The position numbers were made by a program, and so were the translations under genes. Below the pieces are notes generated by a model. The model was not told where the DNA came from. It did not search any database and worked only from the letters and a program-made list of their open reading frames with translations. A stretch of 64,000 bases of DNA from Actinosynnema pretiosum (GTDB lineage: Bacteria; Actinomycetota; Actinomycetes; Mycobacteriales; Pseudonocardiaceae): assembly GCF_024171695.1 (NCBI RefSeq), contig NZ_JAMTCF010000024.1, positions 1 to 64,000 of the forward strand, read 5' to 3'. Below, one piece after another: positions 15,504 through 24,117 of the stretch; the stretch's first letter is position 1, and each line of letters opens with the position of its first letter.

Positions 15504-16666
15504 GCACCTGGCAGGAGAGCCGCCGCGCCGACAAGGCGCTGGCGCGGGAGCAGGACCGGGCGGACCGGGCGCAGGCGTTCGAGCAGCGCCGCCTGGACGC
15601 GGTGGCCAGGGCCGAGCAGCAGCGGGCCGATCGGGAGGCCGCCGAGCTGCTCGCCCGGCAGCGGAGCGAGGCCGCCCGCGAGCGGCGTGAGCGCCTGGTC
15701 GCCGCGACCACGGGGTGGGTGCGGGCCAACGCGCTGAACCTGATGTTCGTGCCGGTGATCCTGGTCCCGGCGCTGCTGGCCTGGACCGCGATGGCCGCCT
15801 ACGGGGCGCAGGTGTTCGGCCCGGTAGGTGTGCTGCTGCCGCTGTTCTCCGAGGTGGCGATGTGGGCGTTCGCGTTCGCGGTGCCGCTGGCGCGGCGGGC
15901 CGGGCGCCCGACCCGGTGGCTGCACTTGGGCGTGGCGGTGTTCGCGCTGGTGGCGGGGGCGCTGAACTTCGTGCACGGCCTGGACGCCGGGGACCACGCT
16001 GGGGTGGCCTCCGGTGTGGTGATGGCGCTGGTGTCGGTGTCCGGGGTGGTGGTGCACCAGCTGATCACCGCCGCCGAGGGCAAGGCCCGGCCCACCCGCG
16101 CCCAGCGCGACGCGGCGCGGTTGGAGCGGGCGGCGCGGCAGCGGGTCCACCAGGTGCGGCGGGCGGCGCTGCGGCAGGCAGTGGCCGAGATCGCCGAGGA
16201 CGGCACCGCGCGCCTGGTGCACCGTCCCGGCGTGGTCGCGCTGCGCCGTCGCCTCGGCCGCGCGCGGCTGGTGCCCACCACCGTGGCCGGGCTGCCGGTC
16301 ACCGCCGAGGACACCGTCGCCGACGTCCTCATGGGCGAGATCAACGAGTACCTCGCGGCGCTACCCGCCACCCCGCGCACGCCCGCCGCGCAGGAGCGCG
16401 GCGAGCCTGCCGAGCAGCCCCACACCGGCACGGGCGCGCAGGCCGCGCACACCTCGGGAACAGCGCAAACGCCCACCAGTGCCGACGCGGACAAGATCGC
16501 GCGCTACACGGCGCGGGCACGTGCGGCCATCGACGGTGGCCGCCTGCCCGCCGCACCCTCGCGCAAGGACGTGCAGCGGTTCCTGCGCTGCCGCACCGAG
16601 TACGCCGCCGCCGTGGCGCGCGCCCTCGGCGGCGACCAGGACCCCGGTCAGGAGGTGACCGCGTGA
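15500..16666 (+). CDS. DUF2637-type spread/membrane protein (SpdB-like)
   Basis: A 388-residue protein. Residues 1-70 are a highly charged coiled coil (REQDRADRAQAFEQRR). Residues about 80-195 contain four membrane helices (LMFVPVILVPALLAWTAMAA; VGVLLPLFSEVAMWAFAFAV; LHLGVAVFALVAGALNFVHG; a fourth near 180). A basic cytosolic region follows, then a proline- and threonine-rich linker and a C-terminal basic helix domain. This layout matches DUF2637 proteins of actinomycete plasmids and AICEs, thought to help intramycelial spread. It is coupled to both neighbours. Confidence 0.7.
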   Translation: MSTWQESRRADKALAREQDRADRAQAFEQRRLDAVARAEQQRADREAAELLARQRSEAARERRERLVAATTGWVRANALNLMFVPVILVPALLAWTAMAAYGAQVFGPVGVLLPLFSEVAMWAFAFAVPLARRAGRPTRWLHLGVAVFALVAGALNFVHGLDAGDHAGVASGVVMALVSVSGVVVHQLITAAEGKARPTRAQRDAARLERAARQRVHQVRRAALRQAVAEIAEDGTARLVHRPGVVALRRRLGRARLVPTTVAGLPVTAEDTVADVLMGEINEYLAALPATPRTPAAQERGEPAEQPHTGTGAQAAHTSGTAQTPTSADADKIARYTARARAAIDGGRLPAAPSRKDVQRFLRCRTEYAAAVARALGGDQDPGQEVTA

Positions 16667-17049
16667 GCACCGCGACGGCGACCAAGCCGACCGACGTGGC
16701 GCGGCGTGAGGCTGCGGCGGAGGTGATCCGGCAGGCCGAGGAGGTCATCGGCGCGGCGGCGATGCTGTTCGGTCCGCGTGCCCTGACCGAGGCGACCCGG
16801 TCGCGACCGACCATCGCGAGCACCGCCGAGGGTGAGGGCGACGGGAAGGTGTCCCGGTCGCGGCGCTGGGGCCGTCCCCTCCCGGCTTCAGCCTCTCCCG
16901 GCAACGCGGCCGAGGCGACCGGGACGGCGGCCGGTGACACCGGCGAGAGCGCCCTGGTGGTGGTCGACGGGGTCGACATCACCGACCTAATGCCCACCGC
17001 CCTCACCGTGGCGGCCGGGCTGGCCGCCCGCGACCGGGTCGCGGCCTGA
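16663..17049 (+). CDS. Hypothetical AICE protein
   Basis: A 128-residue protein starting at GTG 16663, overlapping the previous stop (GTGA). The N-terminal helix (ARREAAAEVIRQAEEVIGAA) is followed by a disordered Ser/Gly/Arg segment and a C-terminal part (ALVVVDGVDITDLMPTALTV). No known motif. It is likely co-expressed with the Spd-like protein. Confidence 0.6.
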   Translation: MSTATATKPTDVARREAAAEVIRQAEEVIGAAAMLFGPRALTEATRSRPTIASTAEGEGDGKVSRSRRWGRPLPASASPGNAAEATGTAAGDTGESALVVVDGVDITDLMPTALTVAAGLAARDRVAA

Positions 17050-17148
17050 CCTTCCGGGTGCGGCACCCACCCCCGCCGCGTGGGTGCCGCCGCCCGGTCG
17101 GCCAAGGCTCGACCACCCCACACCACTTCCGTCCGGAAAGGACACCTG

Positions 17149-17508
17149 ATGGCCGAGATGATCGCGTTCGGTGAGCCCGAGTTCTTCGCCACCAGCCAGA
17201 TCCGCGACTACTGCAACAACGCCCGCCAGATCCTGCGCCCGATGGCCTACGAGCTGGAGGTGGCCAGCGAGGAGCTGCGCGCGTCGCTGCGCTTCGTCAA
17301 GACGGTGGACCCGAAGATGCTCGGCCTGGACCGGATCGTGCGGGCGAAGCTGGTCGCCGACCACCTCAAGAACGCCGGTGAGGCGCTGGTGGTCGCGCAG
17401 ACCTCGATCACCAAGACCTACCTGTCCTTCCGCAAGCACTACGTGGTCGAGCTGGACAAGGCGGGTTACACGCCCCCGAAGGGCCGGGACTTCGACTTCA
17501 AGGGCTGA
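17149..17508 (+). CDS. Small TraA-like transfer-associated protein
   Basis: A 119-residue soluble helical protein (SQIRDYCNNARQILRPMAYE, VKTVDPKMLGLDRIVRAKLV) with a ribosome site (GGAAAGGA) before ATG 17149. It lies directly upstream of the FtsK-like transfer gene. Small proteins of this size and position are annotated as TraA in other AICEs; I base the name mainly on position and a general likeness. Function unproven. Confidence 0.55.
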   Translation: MAEMIAFGEPEFFATSQIRDYCNNARQILRPMAYELEVASEELRASLRFVKTVDPKMLGLDRIVRAKLVADHLKNAGEALVVAQTSITKTYLSFRKHYVVELDKAGYTPPKGRDFDFKG

Positions 17509-17561
17509 TCCCGCGCACGGCACGCGGCGACCGCGAGAACAACCAGCGAGAGGAGCAGGTC

Positions 17562-19538
17562 ATGGGCAGGCGTACCGGCGGAAGCCGCACGACGGAGTAC
17601 GAGCAGAGCAAGGACTTCGGCTACTACGTGCCGCGCAGCTACTGGGCGTCCCGCTTCGCCCCGTACGTGGGCGAGTGGGCCGCCGTGGGCGGGATGTGGG
17701 CGGCGGGCGCGGCCACGCACGTGCTGTGCGCGGACAGCGAGGTGCTGCCCTGGGTCACGCCGGGGCTGACGCTGCTGGGCACCGGGTTGTCGGCGGTGGC
17801 GTGGAAGGCCGGTGCGGCGCGCGGGCTGTCGACCCGGCTGCACGCCACCGCCACCACCGCCCTGGGCGGGCTGTGGCTCACGGCCTCCTCCATCGTGGCG
17901 CCCTGGACGCAGCCGATGACCGGGCTGTGCCTGTACGGCGGCGCGGCGGTGGCGCTGTCCTGGAACATCCGCCGGATGCTCCGGAGCGGCGGCGAAGGCG
18001 GCGGGGACGGCACGGGCGGGCTGTTCGAGAAGATCAAGCTGGCCGGGGTGCGCACCGGGCAGGTGGCGGTGGCCCCGAACAAGGTCGTGGTGCCGCTGGC
18101 GCTCCCGGCCGGTGAGGTGTCCATCGAGGACGTGCAGAAGAGCGCGGACAAGGTGGCCCAGGTGCTGCGGCTGCACAAGGGCTCGGTCCGGATCACCGGC
18201 GACCCGGACGACCTCTCGCGCGGCGAGATGACGATCGTGCCGCAGGACGTGCTGCGCAAGCCGCAGCCGTGGGCCGGCCCCTCGCACCCCGGCGGTTCGA
18301 TCACCGACCCGCTCGTGGCGGGCCTGTACGAGGACAACGAGCCGCAGTGCCTCTACCTGCCCGGAGACCGCAAGACCCAGCGGCAGGCCACGCACTACGT
18401 GGTGCAGGGCATGAACGGCTCCGGCAAGAGCCACGGGGCGAAGCTGGTGTGGGCGGAGATCCTGACCCGGATCAACGTCAACCTGCTGGTGCTGGACCCG
18501 TCCAAGGGCGAGCAGACGGTCGGGTTCCTCGGGGACAGCACGCCGGTGGTGATCGGTCAGCAGCAGTGCCAGGACCTGATCTCCAAGGTGCCCGACGTGA
18601 TCACCGACCGGGCCACCCAGCTGGGCCGGTGGGGCTTCGACCAGTGGAGCCCGGAGGCGCACGCCAAGCACGGGATGCCCTACCTGGTGATCTGGGTCGA
18701 GGAGGCCCCGCGCGTGCTGGAGGACGCCAGGACCATCACGCGCATCGCCCAGGAGGCCCGCTCGGCCGGGATCTCGCTGGTGCTGTCCCTGCAGAAGGCC
18801 AGCTTCCGGCAGATGTCCACCGACATCCGCTCGCAGCTGGGCGGGGTGTGGTGCTTCGGGGTCAGCCAGATCGAGGACGCCGCGTTCACCCTGTCCGAGG
18901 AGGTCATCGACGCCGGGGCCCGCCCGGACCGCTGGAAGAACCGCCGCCCCGGCTGCAACTACCTGGAGGGACCCGGCATCGAGGAGGAGCGTTTCCCCGT
19001 CCCCGCGCGCACCTTCGACGTCGGCTCCGACGAACTGTCCGAGGCGATCGAGGCGCACGCCGACGTGCGGGCGCCGCTGTGGGAGCCCACCGCCCGAATC
19101 CTGGGCCTGTCCACGAAGCCCACCAGCGAGAAGGGAACCGCCGTGCCCGCGCCCAAGCCCGCCCAGGACAACGACGACCTGGACGCCCTGCCCCTGCCCG
19201 AGGACGACGAGGTGGCCGCGCTGCCGGTGGACCACGAGCCGGAGCTGGAGTGCGGTCCCGAAGACGAGCTGCCCGAGGACAACGAGATGGAACTGCCCGG
19301 CGGGCGCCCGCCGCGCAAACAGGCGCTGGCGATGCTGCGCAGCTCGATCGAGGAGCTGGCCGCGCGCGGGCAGACCGAGCTGACCGTGCGGGACCTGCCG
19401 GACCCGGAGCTGCTGGGCCGCACCCGACAGTGGCTGTCCTCCACGCTGGCCCAGTTCGCCCGCGAGGGCCTGCTGGTGGAGTCCGGCACGGTCGGCAACG
19501 CCACCCGCTACACCCTCCCGCTACATAACGCGGCGTGA
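17562..19538 (+). CDS. traB: TraB/FtsK-like DNA translocase for conjugation
   Basis: A 658-residue protein. Residues about 40-140 include membrane helices. A motor domain has Walker A QGMNGSGKSHG (near 282), Walker B LVIWVEEAPR (near 375) and an arginine-rich RecA-like core. Residues about 590-658 form a winged helix (LTVRDLPDPELLGRTRQWLS, then EGLLVESG), like the gamma domain with which TraB recognises 8-bp repeats at the transfer locus. In actinomycetes TraB forms hexameric pores and moves double-stranded DNA between hyphae, replacing a type IV system. The region from about 500 to 580 is acidic and disordered. The call is firm at family level. Confidence 0.88.
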   Translation: MGRRTGGSRTTEYEQSKDFGYYVPRSYWASRFAPYVGEWAAVGGMWAAGAATHVLCADSEVLPWVTPGLTLLGTGLSAVAWKAGAARGLSTRLHATATTALGGLWLTASSIVAPWTQPMTGLCLYGGAAVALSWNIRRMLRSGGEGGGDGTGGLFEKIKLAGVRTGQVAVAPNKVVVPLALPAGEVSIEDVQKSADKVAQVLRLHKGSVRITGDPDDLSRGEMTIVPQDVLRKPQPWAGPSHPGGSITDPLVAGLYEDNEPQCLYLPGDRKTQRQATHYVVQGMNGSGKSHGAKLVWAEILTRINVNLLVLDPSKGEQTVGFLGDSTPVVIGQQQCQDLISKVPDVITDRATQLGRWGFDQWSPEAHAKHGMPYLVIWVEEAPRVLEDARTITRIAQEARSAGISLVLSLQKASFRQMSTDIRSQLGGVWCFGVSQIEDAAFTLSEEVIDAGARPDRWKNRRPGCNYLEGPGIEEERFPVPARTFDVGSDELSEAIEAHADVRAPLWEPTARILGLSTKPTSEKGTAVPAPKPAQDNDDLDALPLPEDDEVAALPVDHEPELECGPEDELPEDNEMELPGGRPPRKQALAMLRSSIEELAARGQTELTVRDLPDPELLGRTRQWLSSTLAQFAREGLLVESGTVGNATRYTLPLHNAA

Positions 19539-19734
19539 TCGGGCGGGGTGTTTCCGACGCCTGACGTGACGTCACGTCAGAAACGCCCCCAACCCCGGAC
19601 CCGACGCGTGCGCGCGCAGGTGCGCGCGCGAAACCCCCTTTAGTAACACCGTTCTGACAACTCCTGACGAGTTGCCGGACGACCCCGCACACCCTTCTGA
19701 CGCTACGCACAGTAATCAAAAGGAGGTTCCGATC
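19539..19734. other. Palindrome-rich spacer after traB, candidate transfer locus (clt)
   Basis: Contains a perfect 20-bp palindrome CTGACGTGACGTCACGTCAG (19561-19580), a hairpin CAACTC-ctgac-GAGTTG (19658-19674), an alternating CG stretch, and CTGAC at 19561, 19654, 19664 and 19697. The lower GC, density of symmetry and position next to traB fit a TraB recognition site or an operator for the downstream genes. Confidence 0.4.
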
Positions 19735-20220
19735 ATGGAACTGGTCACCAACCTCAGCCCCCGCGACCTCGCCGCCCAGGAGCAGTCGATGCGGCTGCGC
19801 GTGGAGATCACCGAGGTGCAGGACGAGCTGCGCAAGGGCGACACCAAGGCGCTGGGGCTGCTGGGCCTGTTCGGCGCGGGCCTGGCCGCCGTGGTCGCCC
19901 TGTACCGCGACGACGTCGCGTTCCCGGCCACGGTGCTGCTGTTCCTGGCCGCACTCCCGATGGGCTCGGCGCTGGCGTTCCTGCTGCTGACCGTGCGCCC
20001 GTGGCTGGAGGGCACCGGCGGGTTCCTGCGCTGGGCCGCCTACCACCGCGAGCCCGAGGCCGTCATCGCCGACCTGGCCGACGCCACCCCGGCCGAGCTG
20101 GCCCACGAGCTGGTGGGCCTGTCCGTGCTCGCGGTCAACCGTTACCGCCGCATCCGCACCGCCGTGCACCTGCTGCTGCCCGCCCTGGCCCTGATCGCCC
20201 TGGCACTCCCCCTGGCCTGA
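19735..20220 (+). CDS. Pycsar-effector-like membrane protein (DUF5706 type)
   Basis: A 161-residue protein with a very strong ribosome site (AAAGGAGG) before ATG 19735. A cytosolic helix (RVEITEVQDELRKGDTKALG) leads into two membrane helices (GLLGLFGAGLAAVVALYR; FPATVLLFLAALPMGSALAF). A soluble segment with the ELAHELVGLSVLAVNRYRRI motif and a final hydrophobic helix follow. The order ELxxxDTKA, two helices, LAxELxxLxxIxxxKYRxI is typical of the Pycsar effector-like family, which in defence systems damages membranes on cyclic pyrimidine signals. No cyclase gene is nearby. It may act in entry exclusion or use a host cyclase. Confidence 0.7.
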   Translation: MELVTNLSPRDLAAQEQSMRLRVEITEVQDELRKGDTKALGLLGLFGAGLAAVVALYRDDVAFPATVLLFLAALPMGSALAFLLLTVRPWLEGTGGFLRWAAYHREPEAVIADLADATPAELAHELVGLSVLAVNRYRRIRTAVHLLLPALALIALALPLA

Positions 20221-20258
20221 CCCCGCCCTCTTCCCACCGTCCACTCAGGAGGAACCCC

Positions 20259-20969
20259 GTGAACAACCAGCAGGACATCACCCGCGTCACCGAGGCCCAG
20301 GCAGTCCTGGAAGCCGTCCACGCCGCGCGCGGTCCCCTCGGACACGTCACCCGTGAGTTGCTGACCGACGCCCTGGACCACCTGGCGTGGGTGGCCAGGG
20401 GCACCGCGTGGACGCTCAACGCCTGCGCCGCCGACGGTGCCCGGAAGCTGGCCGAGGCCGCCGAGAACGCCGCGCAGCCCGAGCTGGCCGAGCTGGCGCG
20501 CGAGGTCCAGGAGGTCGCCCATGCCGTCGCGACGGCATCCACCGGCCAGCGCGTCTCCCTCGGTCAGGCCCACAACACCGCCCGCGTCGCCCAGGGCGGC
20601 ACGCGGCCGGGACCGGGGAAGTACGGCGCCCAGGCCGGGGAGCAGGCGGTGGCGCAGCTGTCGCGGGCCGCAGCCCTGATGCGCCAGAGCGGGCGCGCCG
20701 TGATCGACGCGGCCGGGGTGCAGACCGTGGTGGGCGCGCTGGAGCGCATCACCAGCCTGCTCGCCGCACTGCTCGACCGCTGCGCCCACGCGGCCAAGGA
20801 GCTGGCCGAGCGCTCCACCGACGAGGACGCGGTCGAGCGCCACCGCGCCACCGCCCGCGACGTCTCCACCGCTCGGCGCAACACCCGCGAGCTGCGCCGC
20901 GAGCTGGAGCGGGTGCATGACCTGACCGGGCAGCTGCACGAGCTCGACGCCCGCACCCGCCGGTCCTGA
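20259..20969 (+). CDS. Hypothetical helical protein, paralog A
   Basis: A 236-residue all-helical protein from GTG 20259 (AGGAGGAACC upstream). It is rich in Ala, Arg and Glu with heptad-like stretches (ELAELAREVQEVAHAVATAS; RRNTRELRRELERVHDLTGQ). It shares its start (ITRVTEAQAVLEA), middle (QAVAQLSRAAALMRQSGR, LLAALLDRCAHAAKELAERS) and end (LHELDARTRRS) with the next gene, so the two are tandem duplicates. No membrane segment. Function unknown. Confidence 0.65.
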   Translation: MNNQQDITRVTEAQAVLEAVHAARGPLGHVTRELLTDALDHLAWVARGTAWTLNACAADGARKLAEAAENAAQPELAELAREVQEVAHAVATASTGQRVSLGQAHNTARVAQGGTRPGPGKYGAQAGEQAVAQLSRAAALMRQSGRAVIDAAGVQTVVGALERITSLLAALLDRCAHAAKELAERSTDEDAVERHRATARDVSTARRNTRELRRELERVHDLTGQLHELDARTRRS

Positions 20970-21045
20970 CCGGCCCTCGGTCGGGGCGAACGCCCCCTCC
21001 GCCCCGGCCCCGCCACCACATACACCTTCCACATAGGAGGAGCAC

Positions 21046-21744
21046 GTGAACGACCGGGACACCATCACCCGACTGACCGAGGCCCGTACCGCGCTGGACG
21101 CCGCCCGCGACGACAAGCGCGCCCTGGGGCACGTCGGCCGCACCCGCCTGGAGGCCTGCCTCGGCCACCTCGACACCGTGCTGCGCGGCGTGGACGTGAT
21201 GCTGAGCCAGTGCGCGAACGGCGCCCTGAAGCTGGCCGAGGACGCCGACGCGGCCGAGCTGGTCCAGCTGGCCCACGAGTTCGAGAGGACCGTCCGGGCC
21301 ACCACGACCCTGTGCAAGCCCGCGAGGACGGCGCTGCGCACGGCCCACAGCGCCGCGTGGACCGCGCACAGCACCCGTGAGCCGGAACCGGGCAGGTTCG
21401 GCCTGATGGTCGGCGAGAACGTGGTGACCGCGCTGGACCAGGCCGCCCTCCTGCTCTCCTACGGCGGTCGTCCCGTCACCACCGCAGCCGCGCAGCCCGA
21501 GGTGGTGGCCGTGCTGTGGCAGATCACCGAGCGGACGGCCGAACTGCTCGGCCGCTGCGCCGACGCCACGCACGAGCTGGCCAGCAACTCCACCACCACG
21601 GACGCCGCCCAGGCCCACCGCGCCACCAACCGCGCCATCGCCATCGCCTTCAGCCACACCGTCGCCCTGCGGCGCGCCCTGGACCGGGTGCACCCCCTGG
21701 CCTCAGACCTGGACGAACTGGCCGCCCGCACCCGCCGGTCCTGA
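21046..21744 (+). CDS. Hypothetical helical protein, paralog B
   Basis: A 232-residue protein with AGGAGGAG before GTG 21046. It is aligned throughout with paralog A: ITRLTEARTALDA at the start, ELLGRCADATHELASNS in the middle, and SDLDELAARTRRS at the end. Divergence is moderate, so the duplication is old. It lacks motifs that would give an activity. The pair could form a hetero-oligomer. Their position next to the Pycsar-effector-like gene, with similar spacing and ribosome sites, suggests one expression unit. Confidence 0.65.
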   Translation: MNDRDTITRLTEARTALDAARDDKRALGHVGRTRLEACLGHLDTVLRGVDVMLSQCANGALKLAEDADAAELVQLAHEFERTVRATTTLCKPARTALRTAHSAAWTAHSTREPEPGRFGLMVGENVVTALDQAALLLSYGGRPVTTAAAQPEVVAVLWQITERTAELLGRCADATHELASNSTTTDAAQAHRATNRAIAIAFSHTVALRRALDRVHPLASDLDELAARTRRS

Positions 21745-21798
21745 CCACCCGGCCGGGGCGGCCCCGTTCCGCCCCGGCCCTCTTCCCTGGGAGTCCCC

Positions 21799-22254
21799 GT
21801 GAACAGCACGCCGCGTCTCGCCCTGGCGGGCACCGCGCACCACGAAGCCGGGCACGCCGTCGTCGCCCTGGCCCTGGGTGGCACGGTGCGCGGGATCAGC
21901 CTGCGCCCGGTCGGCGGCGACTGGCACGGCGACGTCGGCCTGCGCTTCCCCGACACCGACCAGGCCGTACCGGACCTGGTGGTGGCGCTGCTGGCCGGTG
22001 CCCACGCCGAACACCGCTGGCACGCACTGCACCGCCCCACGCACACCGCCTACCCGTACGACATCGACGCGGGCGCCGCACCGGACCGCGACCTGGTCCA
22101 CGACCTGCTCACCGCCCTGCCCCGCCGCGAGCGCCCCACCCAGCGCGAGCTGGACGCCAGGGCCGCCCGCCTGGTGCTCACGCACTGGGCCCGCGTCGAG
22201 CACCTGGCCGCCCGCCTGATCCAGCACGGGCACCGCGACCGCACCCGCTCCTGA
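21799..22254 (+). CDS. HEXXH metallopeptidase-like protein (M41/FtsH-peptidase type)
   Basis: A 151-residue single-domain protein with TAHHEAGHAVVALALGG (residues about 12-28), the zinc-binding HEAGH motif of FtsH-type M41 peptidases, and a second helical region with YDIDAGAAPDRDLVHDLL where a third metal ligand (Asp) could lie. There are no ATPase domain and no membrane helix, so it is a stand-alone mini-peptidase domain. Similar proteins occur in actinomycete elements and phages. Activity and substrate are unproven. A 54-bp gap follows paralog B. Confidence 0.65.
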   Translation: MNSTPRLALAGTAHHEAGHAVVALALGGTVRGISLRPVGGDWHGDVGLRFPDTDQAVPDLVVALLAGAHAEHRWHALHRPTHTAYPYDIDAGAAPDRDLVHDLLTALPRRERPTQRELDARAARLVLTHWARVEHLAARLIQHGHRDRTRS

Positions 22255-22289
22255 ACACCGGAAAACCCGACACCAGCAAGGAGAACGCC

Positions 22290-22616
22290 ATGAGCGACAA
22301 GATCCGCTTCGCCGTCCTGCTCTACCCGCACCCGACCGAGAGCAAGGGCTGGCTCAGCGACGTGATCTGCAGCGACGGCCCACACGTCATGAAGCCCGCC
22401 CGCCCCTACGAGCAGGCCGTGGACGCGGTAAACGGCGAGCTGGAGAACCTGTTCAGCTACCTGGCCCCGCAGCAGGTCGAGGTCTGGACGATCCACACCA
22501 GCAAGCCGGTGGCCAGCGAGCTCAAGCTCCTGTCCTCCACCGCCATGTTCCGCCGCCTGGCCGCCCTGGACGGTGACGGCGTCACCGTCGACCGCCAGAC
22601 CGTCCGCATCCGCTAG
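22290..22616 (+). CDS. Hypothetical AICE protein
   Basis: A 108-residue protein with AAGGAGAA before ATG 22290. It has an alpha/beta pattern (KIRFAVLLYPHPTESKGWLS, QQVEVWTIHTSKPVASELKL) and a helical turn in the middle. No known motifs. It lies directly upstream of the C5 methyltransferase and may be co-transcribed with it. Confidence 0.6.
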   Translation: MSDKIRFAVLLYPHPTESKGWLSDVICSDGPHVMKPARPYEQAVDAVNGELENLFSYLAPQQVEVWTIHTSKPVASELKLLSSTAMFRRLAALDGDGVTVDRQTVRIR

Positions 22617-22694
22617 CCCGCCCTGCGGGTGGCCGGGCCACGCGCCCGGCCACCCGCCCCGAGCACCGCCACACCGAGCAGGACGGAGCACGTG

Positions 22695-24101
22695 ATGAGC
22701 CTGACCTTCACCGACATCTTCTGCGGCGCAGGGGGTTCCTCGATCGGCCTGAGCGCGGCCGGGTTCACGCTCAAGCTGGCCGCGAACCACTGGGCCAGGG
22801 CGATCGACACCCACGCGGCGAACTTCCCCGACGCCGAGCACCTGTGCGCGGACGTGTCCAACTACCCCATGCGCTCGCTGCCGCGCACCGACGTGCTGTG
22901 GGCCTCCCCGATCTGCACCGAGATCAGCCCCGCCGGTGGGCGCCGCCGCCAGCGCGCCCAGCTCGACCTGCTCGACCACGCCCCCGAGCCGGTCGCCGCC
23001 GCCGGGTTCGAGCGCACCCGCGCCACCTTCCACGACGTCATCCGCGCCACCGAGGTCCACCGCTACCGCGCGGTGATCGTGGAGAACGTGGTCAACGTCG
23101 CCACGGACTGGCAGCTGTTCGACTGGTGGCTCACCGGCATGAAGACCCTGGGCTACCAGGTGCAGTTCGTCTCCGTCTCCTCAGCCCACGTCGGCGACCA
23201 GGCCAACCCGCACGCCCCGCAGTGGCGCGACCGGCTCTACATGGTCTTCACCCGCGACGGGGTGCCGCTGCCCGACGTCACCCCGCGCCCGCAGGCGTGG
23301 TGCTTCACCTGCGAGCGGGCGGTGCGCGCCAAGCAGGTGTGGCGGCGTCCGCGCGTGCGGCGCATCGGCAAGTACGGGCAGCAGTACGACTACCGCTGCC
23401 CCCGCGCGGCCTGCCGCCACGCGCTGGTCGAGCCGTACGTGCTGCCCGCGTCCGCCGCGATCGACTGGAACGACCTGGGCGAGCGGATCGGCGAGCGCGC
23501 CCGCCCGCTGACCGGCACCACCATGACGCGCATCCGGGCCGGGCTGGCCATGTTCGCCGGTGAGCCCACGATGGTCACCGTCACCCACGGCCAAGGCGAG
23601 CACGGCCGCGCCTACCCCGCCTCGGCCGGTCCGCTGCCCACCCGCACCGCCAAGATCGGCGACGGGCTGGCCTGCCCGCCGATGCTGGTGCCCTCGGGCG
23701 GCACCTGGCGCACCCAGGCCACCCCCGCCGCCACGCCGATGCCCGCCCGCACCACCAGCGAGACCGACGCCCTGCTCTGCCCGCCCGGCACCGGCGGGCG
23801 GCCCGCCCCGGCCGACGCGCTGGTCATCCCCTACAGGCGGGGCGCGAAGCCGCACCGCCCGGACCGGCCGATCTCGACCCTGGCCACCCGCGCCTCCCAC
23901 GGCCTGCTGCACACGGACCTGCGGATCGAGGACTGCCGCTACCAGATGCTGCGCCCCCGCGAGCAGCTGCGCGCCCAGCGCTTCCCGGACAGCTACACCG
24001 TCACCGGCAACGTGTCCGAGCAGACCATGCAGGCCGGGAACGCCGTCTCCGCCAACGTCGCCCAGTGGCTCGGCACCGCCGTCGCCCACGCCCTCGCCTG
24101 A
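22695..24101 (+). CDS. DNA (cytosine-5) methyltransferase
   Basis: A 468-residue C5 methyltransferase. Motif I is FTDIFCGAGGSSIGLSAAGF (residues 5-24), motif IV is ASPICTEISP (Cys nucleophile near 76; Pro-Ile-Cys instead of Pro-Cys), motif VI is VIVENVVN, motif VIII is QWRDRLYMVF, and motifs IX-X end in QTMQAGNAVSANVAQW. An insertion between VIII and IX carries CFTC and CPRAACRH, a probable zinc finger. There is no restriction endonuclease beside it, so it is an orphan enzyme that could mask the element from host restriction. The target sequence cannot be read. ATG 22695 is preferred over GTG 22692. Confidence 0.88.
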   Translation: MSLTFTDIFCGAGGSSIGLSAAGFTLKLAANHWARAIDTHAANFPDAEHLCADVSNYPMRSLPRTDVLWASPICTEISPAGGRRRQRAQLDLLDHAPEPVAAAGFERTRATFHDVIRATEVHRYRAVIVENVVNVATDWQLFDWWLTGMKTLGYQVQFVSVSSAHVGDQANPHAPQWRDRLYMVFTRDGVPLPDVTPRPQAWCFTCERAVRAKQVWRRPRVRRIGKYGQQYDYRCPRAACRHALVEPYVLPASAAIDWNDLGERIGERARPLTGTTMTRIRAGLAMFAGEPTMVTVTHGQGEHGRAYPASAGPLPTRTAKIGDGLACPPMLVPSGGTWRTQATPAATPMPARTTSETDALLCPPGTGGRPAPADALVIPYRRGAKPHRPDRPISTLATRASHGLLHTDLRIEDCRYQMLRPREQLRAQRFPDSYTVTGNVSEQTMQAGNAVSANVAQWLGTAVAHALA

Positions 24102-24117
24102 ACAAGGGAGGTTCGCC

